Of a stretch of 64,000 bases of DNA, positions 1-8,781 are shown piece by piece. The notes below the pieces were generated by a model. That model did not search any database, was not told the DNA's origin, and saw nothing but the letters and a program-made list of their open reading frames with translations. The stretch is taken from NCBI RefSeq assembly GCF_020682705.1, contig NZ_JAGTTN010000002.1:310001-374000 (forward strand). Reading direction: 5' to 3'. The translations under genes were made by a program, and so were the position numbers. This DNA is from Microbacterium allomyrinae (GTDB taxonomy: Bacteria > Actinomycetota > Actinomycetes > Actinomycetales > Microbacteriaceae). Within the stretch, counting starts at the first letter, position 1, and each line of letters opens with the position of its first letter.

Positions 1-370
<370 letters not shown>

Positions 371-374
<4 letters not shown>

Positions 375-1147
375 GCGCCTGCCTCCAGGAATGCTCTCAG
401 GGTGGTGACGGGGTCGTTCGTCACGAGAGCTTCGCCCACGAGGACGACGTCGGCTCCGGCAGCCCGGTAATGCGCGACATCGGCGGGGGTGAGCACCGCG
501 GACTCCGCGATCTTCACGGCATCAGCGGGGATGCGCTCGGCGAGACTGCCGAACAGGTCGCGATCCAGCTCGAACGTCGACAGATTGCGGGCGTTCACGC
601 CGATCAGCTGGGCGCCGAGGTCGGCGGCGCGGTCCACCTCGCGGGCGGAGTGGGTCTCGACGAGGGGTGTCATGCCGAGCTCGATCGTGAGGGCATGCAG
701 GCGCTGCAGAACTTCCTGCTCGAGTGCGGCGACGATCAGGAGCACGAGATCGGCGCCCGACGCCCGCGCCTCGAGCACCTGGTACTCGGTCGCGATGAAG
801 TCCTTGCGCAGCACCGGCACACCGACGGCGGCCTTGACCGCCTCGAGATCGGCGAGGCTGCCCTTGAAGCGACGGCCTTCGGTCAGCACCGAGATCGCGG
901 TGGCACCGCCCTCTTCATACCGTCGTGCCTGGAAGGCCGGGTCGGGAATCGCAGCGAGGTCGCCGCGCGAAGGGCTCGCGCGCTTGACCTCGGCGATGAT
1001 CTTCACGCGATCTGCGGGAGCAAGCGCTGCAAGGGCGTCGCGCGCGGGTGGCTGAGCGAGGGCAGCGGCTTCGACAGCGGCCAGGGGCCGCGCCGATGCT
1101 CGTTCCTCGGCGTCTTCCACCGCGCCGGCCGTCAGGTCGGCGAGCAT
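371..1147 (-). CDS. trpC: Indole-3-glycerol phosphate synthase
   Basis: Closes the indole ring of the tryptophan precursor: CdRP to indole-3-glycerol phosphate. The 258-residue protein is a normal single-domain TIM barrel. Catalytic signatures are [12 protein letters not shown] (about 52-63), VLRKDF, GVNARNL and the C-terminal [12 protein letters not shown]. The open frame continues upstream, but [16 protein letters not shown] at 1147 is the family-like N terminus and lies 3 bp after the stop of the small membrane gene upstream; the extra 36 residues are Arg/Pro-rich and read like out-of-frame sequence. Downstream stop overlaps trpB. It is not fused to TrpF. Confidence 0.96.
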
Positions 1148-1149
1148 GC

Positions 1150-1380
1150 TCAGTGCTCTTTCGGCGAGTACTTCGGGCCGTTCACGCCGTAGCCGGCCTT
1201 GGAGAGCACCCAACCGACGATCAGGCCCACGAGGACGAGGCCGGCGGACACCCACACCAGCACGGGAAGGTCGAACCAGTAGAACAGCACACCGAGGGTC
1301 ACCGCGACGAGCATGATCACGACGGCCGTCCAGGCGGCGGGCGAGTGTCCGTGGCCGGGGTCGCCGATGTTGTTGCTCAT
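1150..1380 (-). CDS. Small membrane protein of the trp cluster (DUF6704-type)
   Basis: A 76-residue protein with two predicted membrane spans (about residues 16-34 and 40-60) and a short charged tail ending GPKYSPKEH. I recognise it as the small DUF6704-type protein seen in front of trpC in Microbacteriaceae; its function is unknown. The ATG at 1380 is preceded by an AAGGAGA-type ribosome site. It sits 2 bp before trpC and after the Trp-associated membrane protein, so it is very likely cotranscribed with the tryptophan genes. The family assignment is from memory and is the uncertain part; the ORF itself is solid. Confidence 0.8.
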   Translation of the reverse strand: MSNNIGDPGHGHSPAAWTAVVIMLVAVTLGVLFYWFDLPVLVWVSAGLVLVGLIVGWVLSKAGYGVNGPKYSPKEH

Positions 1381-1466
1381 GGGTGTCTCCTTGTTCAGCC
1401 GGGGATCGGGATTCGACCGGAATCAGCGGTCGGCCGGATCAGCGCGGGATGCCGCCAGTCTAGCGG

Positions 1467-2078
1467 TCAGGCCGTCGGATCCTCGCCACGCGAGAGGTCG
1501 TCCCAGTCGTCGATCGCGTCGTGCGGGCGGGATCCGGCCGCTGTCGCCGGGCGTGTCGAATCGCCCGATTCCGCATCGGCGGTGCGATAGCGACGCCCCG
1601 TCCCCGCCCAGCCGCGTGCCGTCGCGATCGTGAAGACGCCGGCGGCCACGAGCAGGATCCATCCGGCAAGGGTCACGACCGGCCAGGCGGTCGCCGTGAT
1701 CGACGCGATCAGAGCGTCGACCGCAGACTCTCCCGCGATACCGGTCGACTCGGTCACCGTCGCGATGACGGATGACGTCGGATGCTCGAACGTCACATTC
1801 GAGGTGAGCCACACCAGCAGGATGCCGATGGCCACCGACAACGCGCCGAACACGTATCGCAGGATCAGTCCGACGATCGACAGTGCGGCGCCCAGCGCCA
1901 GCACAGCGAGGCTGAGCGGTGCCAGCACCGGAATAGCGGAGGCCCCCGGCACGTCGAGCAGGTGCCCGGCGCCGTCGTCGAGCACGACCGTCAGCCATGT
2001 CTGCGTCGAGGAGATGATGCCGAGGGCACCGCATACGACGATCACGACGACCGAAAGCAGCCGCGCTCTGCGGATCAC
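1467..2078 (-). CDS. Trp biosynthesis-associated membrane protein
   Basis: A 203-residue integral membrane protein with four hydrophobic segments (about 7-27, 48-70, 74-92 and 130-155), a conserved-looking extracytoplasmic loop after SSTQTWLTV, and an acidic, disordered C-terminal tail. This matches the Trp_oprn_chp family found beside trp genes in actinobacteria; its role is not established. The GTG start at 2078 overlaps the hisI stop (GTGA), which fixes the start. In Mycobacterium and relatives trpE usually precedes this gene; here hisI joins it directly. An 86-bp gap follows before the small membrane gene. Confidence 0.85.
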   Translation of the reverse strand: MIRRARLLSVVVIVVCGALGIISSTQTWLTVVLDDGAGHLLDVPGASAIPVLAPLSLAVLALGAALSIVGLILRYVFGALSVAIGILLVWLTSNVTFEHPTSSVIATVTESTGIAGESAVDALIASITATAWPVVTLAGWILLVAAGVFTIATARGWAGTGRRYRTADAESGDSTRPATAAGSRPHDAIDDWDDLSRGEDPTA

Positions 2079-2440
2079 GCGGGTCGCTCCTCGGCCACGG
2101 CCGGGGCGAGATCGTCGGCGTCGAAGCAGGTGCGAGTGCCGGTGTGGCAGGCGGGTCCGACCTGCTCCACGATCACGAGGATGGCGTCTCCGTCGCAGTC
2201 CAGGCGTGCCCCGCGGACCAGCTGGATGTGCCCCGAGGTGTCGCCCTTGCGCCAGTACTCCTGGCGGGACCGCGACCAGAACGTCACGCGCCCCTCGGTG
2301 AGAGTGCGGCGCAGCGCCTCGGCATCCATCCATCCGAGCATGAGGACCTCGTGCGTGTCCCACTGCTGGATGATGGCAGCGACCAGGCCGTCGCCGTTGA
2401 AGGCGACGCGGTCGATCCGCTGCTGGGTCGTCTCGCTCAT
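2075..2440 (-). CDS. hisI: Phosphoribosyl-AMP cyclohydrolase
   Basis: Third step of histidine synthesis: opens the adenine ring of PR-AMP to give ProFAR; zinc and magnesium dependent, cytoplasmic. The 121-residue protein is the stand-alone cyclohydrolase, not the HisI-HisE fusion of enterobacteria; hisE is a separate gene at 4096. Metal and catalytic motifs are visible: DCDGD near residue 80, and cysteines in [10 protein letters not shown] near 100. ATG at 2440 overlaps the hisF stop as ATGA. The stop overlaps the GTG of the next, tryptophan-associated gene, joining the two pathways in one transcript. Confidence 0.97.
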   Translation of the reverse strand: MSETTQQRIDRVAFNGDGLVAAIIQQWDTHEVLMLGWMDAEALRRTLTEGRVTFWSRSRQEYWRKGDTSGHIQLVRGARLDCDGDAILVIVEQVGPACHTGTRTCFDADDLAPAVAEERPA

Positions 2441-3210
2441 GCGGCCACTTCCCTCACGGGGATTCCCTCTGCCATGAGAGCAGCCTTCACATCTCCCACC
2501 GTCAGCTGCCCGGAGTGGAAGACGGATGCCGCGAGCACGGCATCCGCGCCGGCGGTGATCGCCGGGGCGAAGTCGGCCGCCGTCCCGGCGCCGCCGGAGG
2601 CGATCACGGGCACGCTTGCGAGTTCGCGCATGAGTCCGACGAGCTCCAGATCGAAGCCCTGCTTCGTGCCGTCGGCGTCGATGGAGTTCACCAGCAGCTC
2701 GCCGGCTCCTCGCTCGATCGCCTCGCGCGCCCACGCGAGCGCGTCGAGGGGCGTCTCGGTGCGGCCACCGTGCGTGGTGACGACGAAGCCGGACTCGGTG
2801 TTCGGGGAACGTTTCACATCCAGCGACAGGACCAGTACCTGCGCGCCGAAGCGGTCGGCGATCTCGTCGAGGAGGTCGGGCCGGGCGATCGCTGCCGAGT
2901 TCACGCCGATCTTGTCGGCGCCCACCGAGAGCAGGCGCGCGACGTCATCGGTGGAGCGCACTCCCCCGCCGACGGTCAGAGGAATGAAGACCTCCTCGGC
3001 GGTGCGGCGCACCACGTCGTAGGTGGTCGATCGCTCGTCCACGGTCGCGGTGACGTCGAGGAACGTCAGCTCGTCGGCGCCCTGTCGGAAGTACTCCCGT
3101 GCCAGTTCGACCGGGTCGCCCATGTCACGCAGGTTCTCGAAGTTCACGCCTTTGACCACGCGTCCGGCGGCGACGTCCAGACACGGGATGACGCGGCAGA
3201 CGAGGCTCAT
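2437..3210 (-). CDS. hisF: Imidazole glycerol phosphate synthase, cyclase subunit
   Basis: With the glutaminase HisH it converts PRFAR and ammonia to imidazole glycerol phosphate and AICAR. The 257-residue TIM barrel has the expected start ([18 protein letters not shown]), the catalytic aspartate in IPCLD and the second in [16 protein letters not shown], and phosphate-binding turns GGGVRS and ASGGAG. hisH is not in this window. The start ATG shares one base with the hisG stop (TGATG), and the stop overlaps hisI, so hisG-hisF-hisI form a tightly coupled unit. Confidence 0.97.
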   Translation of the reverse strand: MSLVCRVIPCLDVAAGRVVKGVNFENLRDMGDPVELAREYFRQGADELTFLDVTATVDERSTTYDVVRRTAEEVFIPLTVGGGVRSTDDVARLLSVGADKIGVNSAAIARPDLLDEIADRFGAQVLVLSLDVKRSPNTESGFVVTTHGGRTETPLDALAWAREAIERGAGELLVNSIDADGTKQGFDLELVGLMRELASVPVIASGGAGTAADFAPAITAGADAVLAASVFHSGQLTVGDVKAALMAEGIPVREVAA

Positions 3211-4052
3211 CAGAGCCTCGCGTTGTGGATCGCTGTCACCAGGATCGCGCGGGCGCCGATCGCGTAGAGCGCGTCCATGACCTGGTTGACCCCCTTGCGT
3301 GCCACCATGACCCGCACGGCAACCCAGTCGGGGTCGCGCAGCGGCGAGATCGTGGGCGACTCGATGCCGCCGGCGATCTTCACGGCCTCGTCCACGAGCG
3401 AGGCGGGAAGGTCGTAGTCGACCATCACGTAGCGCCGCGCGACCATCACGCCGCGCAGGCGTCGCAGCAGCGTCTCGGTGCCGGCAGCCTCGATGGGCGC
3501 GGCGATCAGGACGGCCTCGGATTGCAGCAGCACCGGGCCGAAGATGTCGAGGCCCGCCTGACGCAGGGTGGTGCCGGTCGACACGACGTCGGCGACGGCA
3601 TCCGCCACTCCCAGACGCACCGCGGATTCGACCGCGCCGTCCAGCGGGACGAGGTCGACGGCGACGCCGTGCTCGTCGAGGAACGCATCCACGAGTCCCG
3701 GATACGAGGTGGCGACACGGTGGCCCTCGAGGTCCTGCACTGTCGAGAACCGGCCGGGAGGGCCGGCGAAGCGGAACGTCGAGTCACCGAATCCCAGCTG
3801 CTCGATCTCGCGAGCGCCCGGCATCCGGGCGTCGAGCAGCAGGTCGCGACCCGTGATTCCGACGTCCAGCGCGCCGGAGCCGACATACGTCGCGATGTCT
3901 TTCGGGCGCAGATAGAAGAACTCGACCTCGTTCTGAGGGTCGATGACGTGAAGGTCTTTCGGGTCACGGCGGCCGACGTACCCGGCCTCGTGAAGCATCT
4001 CGGTGGCGGTCTCGGCGAGCGAGCCCTTGTTCGGCACGGCGATTCGCAGCAT
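3210..4052 (-). CDS. hisG: ATP phosphoribosyltransferase, long form
   Basis: First committed step of histidine synthesis, joining ATP and PRPP. The 280-residue protein is the long form: catalytic domain ([16 protein letters not shown]..., PRPP region [12 protein letters not shown] about 165-176) followed by an ACT-like regulatory domain from about residue 208 that in this family binds histidine for feedback inhibition. No hisZ is needed with this form. It lies 43 bp after hisE and overlaps hisF by one base. ATG at 4052 is the family-like start. Confidence 0.97.
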   Translation of the reverse strand: MLRIAVPNKGSLAETATEMLHEAGYVGRRDPKDLHVIDPQNEVEFFYLRPKDIATYVGSGALDVGITGRDLLLDARMPGAREIEQLGFGDSTFRFAGPPGRFSTVQDLEGHRVATSYPGLVDAFLDEHGVAVDLVPLDGAVESAVRLGVADAVADVVSTGTTLRQAGLDIFGPVLLQSEAVLIAAPIEAAGTETLLRRLRGVMVARRYVMVDYDLPASLVDEAVKIAGGIESPTISPLRDPDWVAVRVMVARKGVNQVMDALYAIGARAILVTAIHNARL

Positions 4053-4095
4053 GGCAGCGTGGCTTTCGGGTTCGAGGACGGAAGGGAGAGCGAGC

Positions 4096-4359
4096 TCAGA
4101 GATGTCGGTAGACGTCTTCGAGGCTCAGACCCTTCGCGAGCATCAGCACCTGCAGGTGGTACAGCAGCTGCGAGATCTCCTCGGCGGCGGCATCCGTCGA
4201 CTCGTACTCGGCCGCCATCCAGACCTCGGCAGCCTCTTCCACGATCTTCTTGCCGATCGCGTGCACGCCCGCGTCCAGCTGTGCCACGGTGCCCGATCCC
4301 TCGGGGCGCTCGGCCGCTTTGGCGGCGAGCTCGTCGAACAGCGCATCGAACGTCTTCAC
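4096..4359 (-). CDS. hisE: Phosphoribosyl-ATP pyrophosphatase
   Basis: Second step of histidine synthesis: removes pyrophosphate from PR-ATP. This is an 87-residue all-helical stand-alone protein of the MazG-like fold, with the metal-binding pattern [14 protein letters not shown] (about 37-50) and a second acidic segment [16 protein letters not shown] chose GTG at 4359, giving the normal family length; the frame stays open further upstream but that stretch is Arg-rich and unlike the family. It heads the his run hisE-hisG-hisF-hisI. Confidence 0.95.
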   Translation of the reverse strand: MKTFDALFDELAAKAAERPEGSGTVAQLDAGVHAIGKKIVEEAAEVWMAAEYESTDAAAEEISQLLYHLQVLMLAKGLSLEDVYRHL

Positions 4360-4505
4360 CACCCCAGGGTATCTAACCGGCGGGATGCCGCGGCGCCGCG
4401 TGACGCGAGGGGTCCATCTCGCCGAGAGTGCCCGAAACGTCATGCGGGTCCGCCCACCGCCGCAGTTCCTGCACTCTCGACGTGGGGTCGACCGGTGGAA
4501 GCGGG

Positions 4506-5201
4506 TCAGTGGGTGTGGTGCTGGGCCGCCGTCGCGCGGAGCGCGGCGATGGCGTTGCCGGGGTCGGAGGCCCCGAACACCGCCGATCCGGCGACGAACG
4601 TGTCGGCTCCGGCCTCGGCTGCCTGCGCGATCGTCGACTCGCCGATGCCGCCGTCGACCTGCAGCCACACCGACGACCCGCGCCGGCGCGCCTCGTAGGC
4701 GAGTCGGCGGAGCTTCGGCATCGTCTCGGGCATGAACGACTGGCCGCCGAAGCCGGGCTCCACCGTCATCACGAGGATCTGATCGAAGTCGTCGAGCAGG
4801 TCGAACAGGCCCTCGATGGCGGTTGCGGGCTTCACGGCAACCCCGGCGCGCGAGCCGATCGCACGAAGCCGCCGCGCCAGCGCGACCGGCTCGGTCGCCG
4901 CCTCGAGGTGGAACGTGACCGATGCCGCGCCGAGCTCGGCGTACTCGGGCGCCCAGCGATCGGGATCGGCGATCATGAGATGAACGTCCAGCGGCACCGG
5001 ACTCGTCGCCTGAATGCGCTCCACCATCTGCGGCCCGAACGTCAGATTGGGCACGAAATGGTTGTCCATGACGTCGACGTGGACGAAGTCCGCCGACGCG
5101 ATGCGCGCGAGCTCGGCCTGCATGTTGACGAAGTCGGCGGCCAGGATGCTGGGGTTGATGCGGATGCCGCCCAGGCGGCCCGTGTCGTCGATGGGGAGCA
5201 C
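4506..5201 (-). CDS. rpe: Ribulose-phosphate 3-epimerase
   Basis: Interconverts ribulose 5-phosphate and xylulose 5-phosphate in the pentose phosphate pathway. The 231-residue TIM barrel carries the metal and catalytic motifs [40 protein letters not shown] and LQVDGGI. The GTG at 5201 has no Shine-Dalgarno sequence; instead a -10-like CATAAT ends 6 bp upstream, so the mRNA is probably leaderless. It is divergent from the glutaminase gene with only 20 bp between the starts. A 146-bp gap separates its stop from hisE. Confidence 0.96.
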   Translation of the reverse strand: MLPIDDTGRLGGIRINPSILAADFVNMQAELARIASADFVHVDVMDNHFVPNLTFGPQMVERIQATSPVPLDVHLMIADPDRWAPEYAELGAASVTFHLEAATEPVALARRLRAIGSRAGVAVKPATAIEGLFDLLDDFDQILVMTVEPGFGGQSFMPETMPKLRRLAYEARRRGSSVWLQVDGGIGESTIAQAAEAGADTFVAGSAVFGASDPGNAIAALRATAAQHHTH

Positions 5202-5221
5202 GCGTCCATTATGGTCGAGCC
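5202..5221. promoter_or_regulatory. Back-to-back promoter with overlapping -10 boxes (rpe / glutaminase)
   Basis: The 20-bp gap holds CCATTATGG at its centre. On the minus strand it gives CATAAT (5213-5208), followed by 6 bp and the GTG of rpe; on the plus strand it gives TATGGT (5210-5215), followed by 6 bp and the GTG of the glutaminase gene. Both fit the TAnnnT -10 pattern or one mismatch to TATAAT, and both predict transcription starting at the start codon. Neither gene has a ribosome-binding site. The layout is read directly; promoter activity is inferred. Confidence 0.55.
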
Positions 5222-6394
5222 GTGGATCCCATCACCGCGCTCCTCGACGATCTGCTCGCCGAGGTCCGCCCCCTGACCTCCGGAGCGCCGGCGACGTACA
5301 TTCCAGAACTCGCCACGGCCGATCCGGACCGGCTCGCGTTCGCGGTCGTCGGCCCTCGCGGACGGGTGCGCGATGTCGGCGACACCGATCACGAGTTCAC
5401 CATCCAGTCGATCTCGAAGCCGTTCGTGCTCGCTCTCGCACTCTCGGAGCGCGGTCGGGACGCCGTGCTCGCCAAAGTCGGTGCCGAACCGAGCGGCGAG
5501 CCGTTCAACGCGATCAGCCTCGAGAAGCACACCGGCCGCCCCGCCAACCCGATGGTCAACGCGGGCGCCATCGCGACCACCGCGCTGGTCGAGGGTGCCG
5601 GGATCGACGATCGCATGACGCGGATCGTCGAGACGCTCTCGGCGTTCGCCGGCCGCTCGCTCTGGGTCGATGAAGACGTATATGCGTCGGAGTCGGCCAC
5701 CGGCGACCGCAACCGTGCGCTCGCACACCTGCTGCGCTCGCACGGGGTGATCGAGGGGTCGGTCGATATCGCCGTGGAGACCTATTTCCGGCAGTGCTCG
5801 CTGCTCGTCACCGTGCGAGACCTCGCCGTGATGGCCTCGACGCTGGCGTTCGGCGGAGTGAACCCCGTCACCGGGCATCGCGTCGTGGCCGAGACCGTCG
5901 CCCGCGACGTGCTGTCGATCATGGCGAGCTGCGGAATGTACGACTTCTCGGGCGAATGGCTGCTCCGGGTCGGTCTACCGGCCAAGAGCGGCGTGTCGGG
6001 CGGTCTGCTCGCCGTCGCCCCATCTCAGTTCGGCGTCGCGGCATTCAGCCCGCGGCTGGACGCGCACGGCAATTCCGTCCGCGGCATCGCCGCCGTCGAG
6101 ACGCTCTCGGAGCGGTTCGGGATGCATCTGCTCGAACCGCACGAGAGCGTCTCGGTCCCGGCGCTCACGGTCGAGGAGACGGACAGCGGACGCGTTGTGC
6201 GCCTTTCGGGCGAGCTCGGCTTCGCGGGCACCGAGCGGATCGCGGCCATTCTGCGCGAGCTCGTGGAGGTGCTCCCGGCCGACTCGTCGGTCACGGTCGA
6301 CGCGAGCGACCTCGGCCGCACGCATCCCGCCGCCCTCATCGCGCTGCGTGCCGAGTTCGACTCGATGCCGGCGGGGTTCCGTCTCGCCGAGTGA
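5222..6394 (+). CDS. glsA: Glutaminase with C-terminal STAS domain
   Basis: Hydrolyses glutamine to glutamate and ammonia; serine-dependent beta-lactamase-like fold. The catalytic Ser-x-x-Lys is seen as SISK (residues 63-66), followed by family motifs FNAISLEKHTGRPANPMVNAGAI and a later SGVSGGLLAV. The enzyme part ends near residue 300; residues about 312-390 form a STAS-like domain (VRLSGELGFAG..., VTVDASDLGRTHPAAL). Stand-alone GlsA is about 300-310 residues, so this is a true two-domain form. GTG start, no Shine-Dalgarno, probably leaderless. Confidence 0.93.
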   Translation: MDPITALLDDLLAEVRPLTSGAPATYIPELATADPDRLAFAVVGPRGRVRDVGDTDHEFTIQSISKPFVLALALSERGRDAVLAKVGAEPSGEPFNAISLEKHTGRPANPMVNAGAIATTALVEGAGIDDRMTRIVETLSAFAGRSLWVDEDVYASESATGDRNRALAHLLRSHGVIEGSVDIAVETYFRQCSLLVTVRDLAVMASTLAFGGVNPVTGHRVVAETVARDVLSIMASCGMYDFSGEWLLRVGLPAKSGVSGGLLAVAPSQFGVAAFSPRLDAHGNSVRGIAAVETLSERFGMHLLEPHESVSVPALTVEETDSGRVVRLSGELGFAGTERIAAILRELVEVLPADSSVTVDASDLGRTHPAALIALRAEFDSMPAGFRLAE

Positions 6395-6417
6395 GTCGGG
6401 CACCGCGCCGAGACACT

Positions 6418-6473
6418 TCAGACGCGCTGCAGCAGGGAGATCGACTCAGACGCGCTGCAGCAGGGAGATCGAC
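6418..6473. repeat. Exact 28-bp tandem duplication at the rsmB 3' end
   Basis: Positions 6418-6445 and 6446-6473 are identical, head to tail. The right copy is the last codons of rsmB including its TGA (SISLLQRV-stop); the left copy lies just after the stop and would encode the same end in another frame, as 28 is not a multiple of 3. Because each copy carries a stop, the protein is unaffected. It looks like a recent slippage or recombination duplication. Confidence 0.95.
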
Positions 6474-7819
6474 ATCGCGTCGGTGTTGTGGCGGTGCGGC
6501 CACAGCTGAGCACGCCCGCTGCCGTCGGCCTGCGCGGGCAGCCCCGGGTCGGCATCCGACAGCGCCGTGATCACATCGCGCGCCGAGAGCTCTTGGATCG
6601 CGTCACCCCACGCGCGCTTCGCCTCGGCGACGACGCCGGATGTCTCGGCCAGGTGCGGAGAGCAGGTGACGTACGCCACCACTCCTCCGGGCTTCAGCGC
6701 GCCGATCGCGGCGTCGAGCAGGTCCCGCTGAAGCTCGGTGAGCGCCGGGACGTCGCTGGGCGCTTTGCGCCAGCGTGCTTCGGGACGGCGGCGCAGCGCG
6801 CCGAGGCCCGTGCATGGCGCATCGACGAGGATGCGGTCGTATGCTCCGGGGGCATTGCCCGCGCGGGTGCGGCCGTCCTCCTCCGACACGATGACGTCCA
6901 AGGGGACGCCCGCGATCGCCTGCCGCACGAGCTCTGCGCGCGTGGGCGAGATCTCGTTCGCCTCGAGCGTCGCGCCGTGGGCGAGCGCTTCGGCTGCGAG
7001 CACGGCGGTCTTTCCGCCCGGACCGGCGCACAGGTCGAGCCAGCGCTCCCCCGCGACCACCGGCAGGGCGCGGGTGAGCGCGAGCGCGGCGAGCTGCGAC
7101 CCTTCGTCCTGGACCCGGATGCGCCCTTGAGAGCCGCGTACCGTCGAGTCGGGGTCGCCGCCCCCGAGGCGGAAGCCGATCGGCGAGAACGGGGTGCGGC
7201 GCGCGTCGTCGTCGGGGACCTCGGCCAGACCCGGGAGGGCTGCCATCGTGACGCGCGGGGCCACGTTGTCGGCGGTGAGCAGTGCTTCGAGCTCGTCGGC
7301 GCGCCCTTCGGCGACCAGAGCGCGGCGGAAGGCGCGGACGATCCACACCGGGTGCGAGAACAGCAGACCGAGCTGCTCGTCGTCCGAGCGGGCGGTCGCG
7401 GCCACGTGCGTCATCCAATCGCCCGGGGTGTCGCGCGATACTCGTCGCAGCACGGCGTTCGCGAATCCCGCCGCGCCGCGTCCTCCGGCACCGCGGGCGA
7501 GCTCGACCGACTCATTTACCGCAGCATGCGAGGCGACCCGCGTCGACAGCAGCTGGTGCACTCCGAGCCGCAGCGCGTCGAGCACAGCCGGATCGATCTC
7601 ATTGATCCCACGATCGGCGGCGATGGCGATGACGGCGTCGTAGGTGCCTTGACGCCGCAGGGTGCCGTAGGTGAGTTCGGTCGCCAGAGCCGCGTCGGCT
7701 GTGGACAGACCTGCTCGGGTGATCGAGCTCGGCAGCAGGAGGTTGGCGTACGCGTCGGACTCGTGCACGGCGCGGATGGTCTCATAGGCCACCCGGCGGG
7801 CGGCGACGGTGCCGTTCAT
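6446..7819 (-). CDS. rsmB: 16S rRNA (cytosine-C5) methyltransferase RsmB/Fmu
   Basis: SAM-dependent methyltransferase that modifies a cytosine of 16S rRNA (C967 in E. coli). The 457-residue protein has an N-terminal NusB-like RNA-binding domain (about 1-140) and a C-terminal Rossmann methyltransferase with SAM motif LDLCAGPGGKTA and the two family cysteines in DAPCTGLG and YVTCSPH. The ATG at 7819 overlaps the fmt stop (ATGA) and fits the family; the frame could start 14 codons earlier but that adds unrelated residues. Its 3' end is tandemly duplicated. Confidence 0.95.
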   Translation of the reverse strand: MNGTVAARRVAYETIRAVHESDAYANLLLPSSITRAGLSTADAALATELTYGTLRRQGTYDAVIAIAADRGINEIDPAVLDALRLGVHQLLSTRVASHAAVNESVELARGAGGRGAAGFANAVLRRVSRDTPGDWMTHVAATARSDDEQLGLLFSHPVWIVRAFRRALVAEGRADELEALLTADNVAPRVTMAALPGLAEVPDDDARRTPFSPIGFRLGGGDPDSTVRGSQGRIRVQDEGSQLAALALTRALPVVAGERWLDLCAGPGGKTAVLAAEALAHGATLEANEISPTRAELVRQAIAGVPLDVIVSEEDGRTRAGNAPGAYDRILVDAPCTGLGALRRRPEARWRKAPSDVPALTELQRDLLDAAIGALKPGGVVAYVTCSPHLAETSGVVAEAKRAWGDAIQELSARDVITALSDADPGLPAQADGSGRAQLWPHRHNTDAMSISLLQRV

Positions 7820-8739
7820 GACGCCGCCACCAGATCTGTCGCGCGAAGCCCGCGCCACCAATCGGCGGCACGCATGGCGCCCTTGCCGGCGGGCTGCACG
7901 GTCTCGAGCACGATCGGCGCGCTCGACGTGCCGACGTGCACCTCACGGGAGTGGAGAGCGAGTGCACCGGGTGCGAGCGGCGGCGCATCGGGGGCTGCGG
8001 GCCGAACGGCGAGAACCTTGACCCGCGCATCGTCGATCGTCGTGTGGGCTCCCGGTTCCGGAGTGACTCCGCGGATGCGCCCGAGGACGGCGGAGGCGGG
8101 CTCGTCCCAGCGCACCCGACCGTCGTCGTCACCGAGCTTCGATGCGTACGTCGGCTCGCCCTGCTGGGGCCGGGCGGTCGCGGTTCCATCGGCGATACCC
8201 TGCACGACGTCGGCCAGGAGGCCTGCGCCGTCCTCGGCCAGCGAGGCGAGCAACTCCCCCGCCGTCGCCGAGGGCGGCACCTCCTGAGCGATCGCGCCGA
8301 ACACATCACCGGCATCCAGTTCGGGCACCAGCTGGAACACGCTTGCGCCTGTCTGCGCGTCACCGGCGATCAACGCGTGCTGCACGGGCGCGGCACCGCG
8401 CCAGCGCGGCAGCAAGGAGAAATGCAGGTTGATCCAGCCGTGCGAGGGCGTCGAGAGCAGCGGTTCGCGCACGAGGCCGCCGTAGGCGACGATCACTCCC
8501 AGATCGGGCCTGAGCGCGGCGATCTGCTCTGTGACGCCCGCGTCGAGCCGATCGGCCCGGATCACCGGAAGGCCGAGTTCCTCGGCGGCCGCCGCAACCG
8601 GCGACGGCGTCACGATGCGCTTGCGCCCCAGCGGAGCGTCTCGGCGCGTGACGACGGCGACGATGTCGTGGTCGGATGACGCGAGCCGTCGCAGGGACGG
8701 CACCGCCGGCGCCGGCGTGCCGGCGAAGACGAGGCGCAT
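7816..8739 (-). CDS. fmt: Methionyl-tRNA formyltransferase
   Basis: Formylates initiator Met-tRNA using 10-formyl-THF. The 307-residue protein has the catalytic domain (MRLVFAGTPAPAVPSL at the start, formyl-transfer motif NLHFSLLPRWRGAAP, then ELDAGDVF) and the C-terminal OB-like domain from about 205. The start at 8739 has a GAGGAG ribosome site 6 bp upstream, which decides against the ATG five codons earlier. It is coupled to rsmB by ATGA and follows priA after 42 bp. No deformylase gene is adjacent. Confidence 0.96.
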   Translation of the reverse strand: MRLVFAGTPAPAVPSLRRLASSDHDIVAVVTRRDAPLGRKRIVTPSPVAAAAEELGLPVIRADRLDAGVTEQIAALRPDLGVIVAYGGLVREPLLSTPSHGWINLHFSLLPRWRGAAPVQHALIAGDAQTGASVFQLVPELDAGDVFGAIAQEVPPSATAGELLASLAEDGAGLLADVVQGIADGTATARPQQGEPTYASKLGDDDGRVRWDEPASAVLGRIRGVTPEPGAHTTIDDARVKVLAVRPAAPDAPPLAPGALALHSREVHVGTSSAPIVLETVQPAGKGAMRAADWWRGLRATDLVAAS

Positions 8740-8781
8740 GGGGCTCCTCAGCATTTGATGATCAGATGGGCGACGGGTGGA

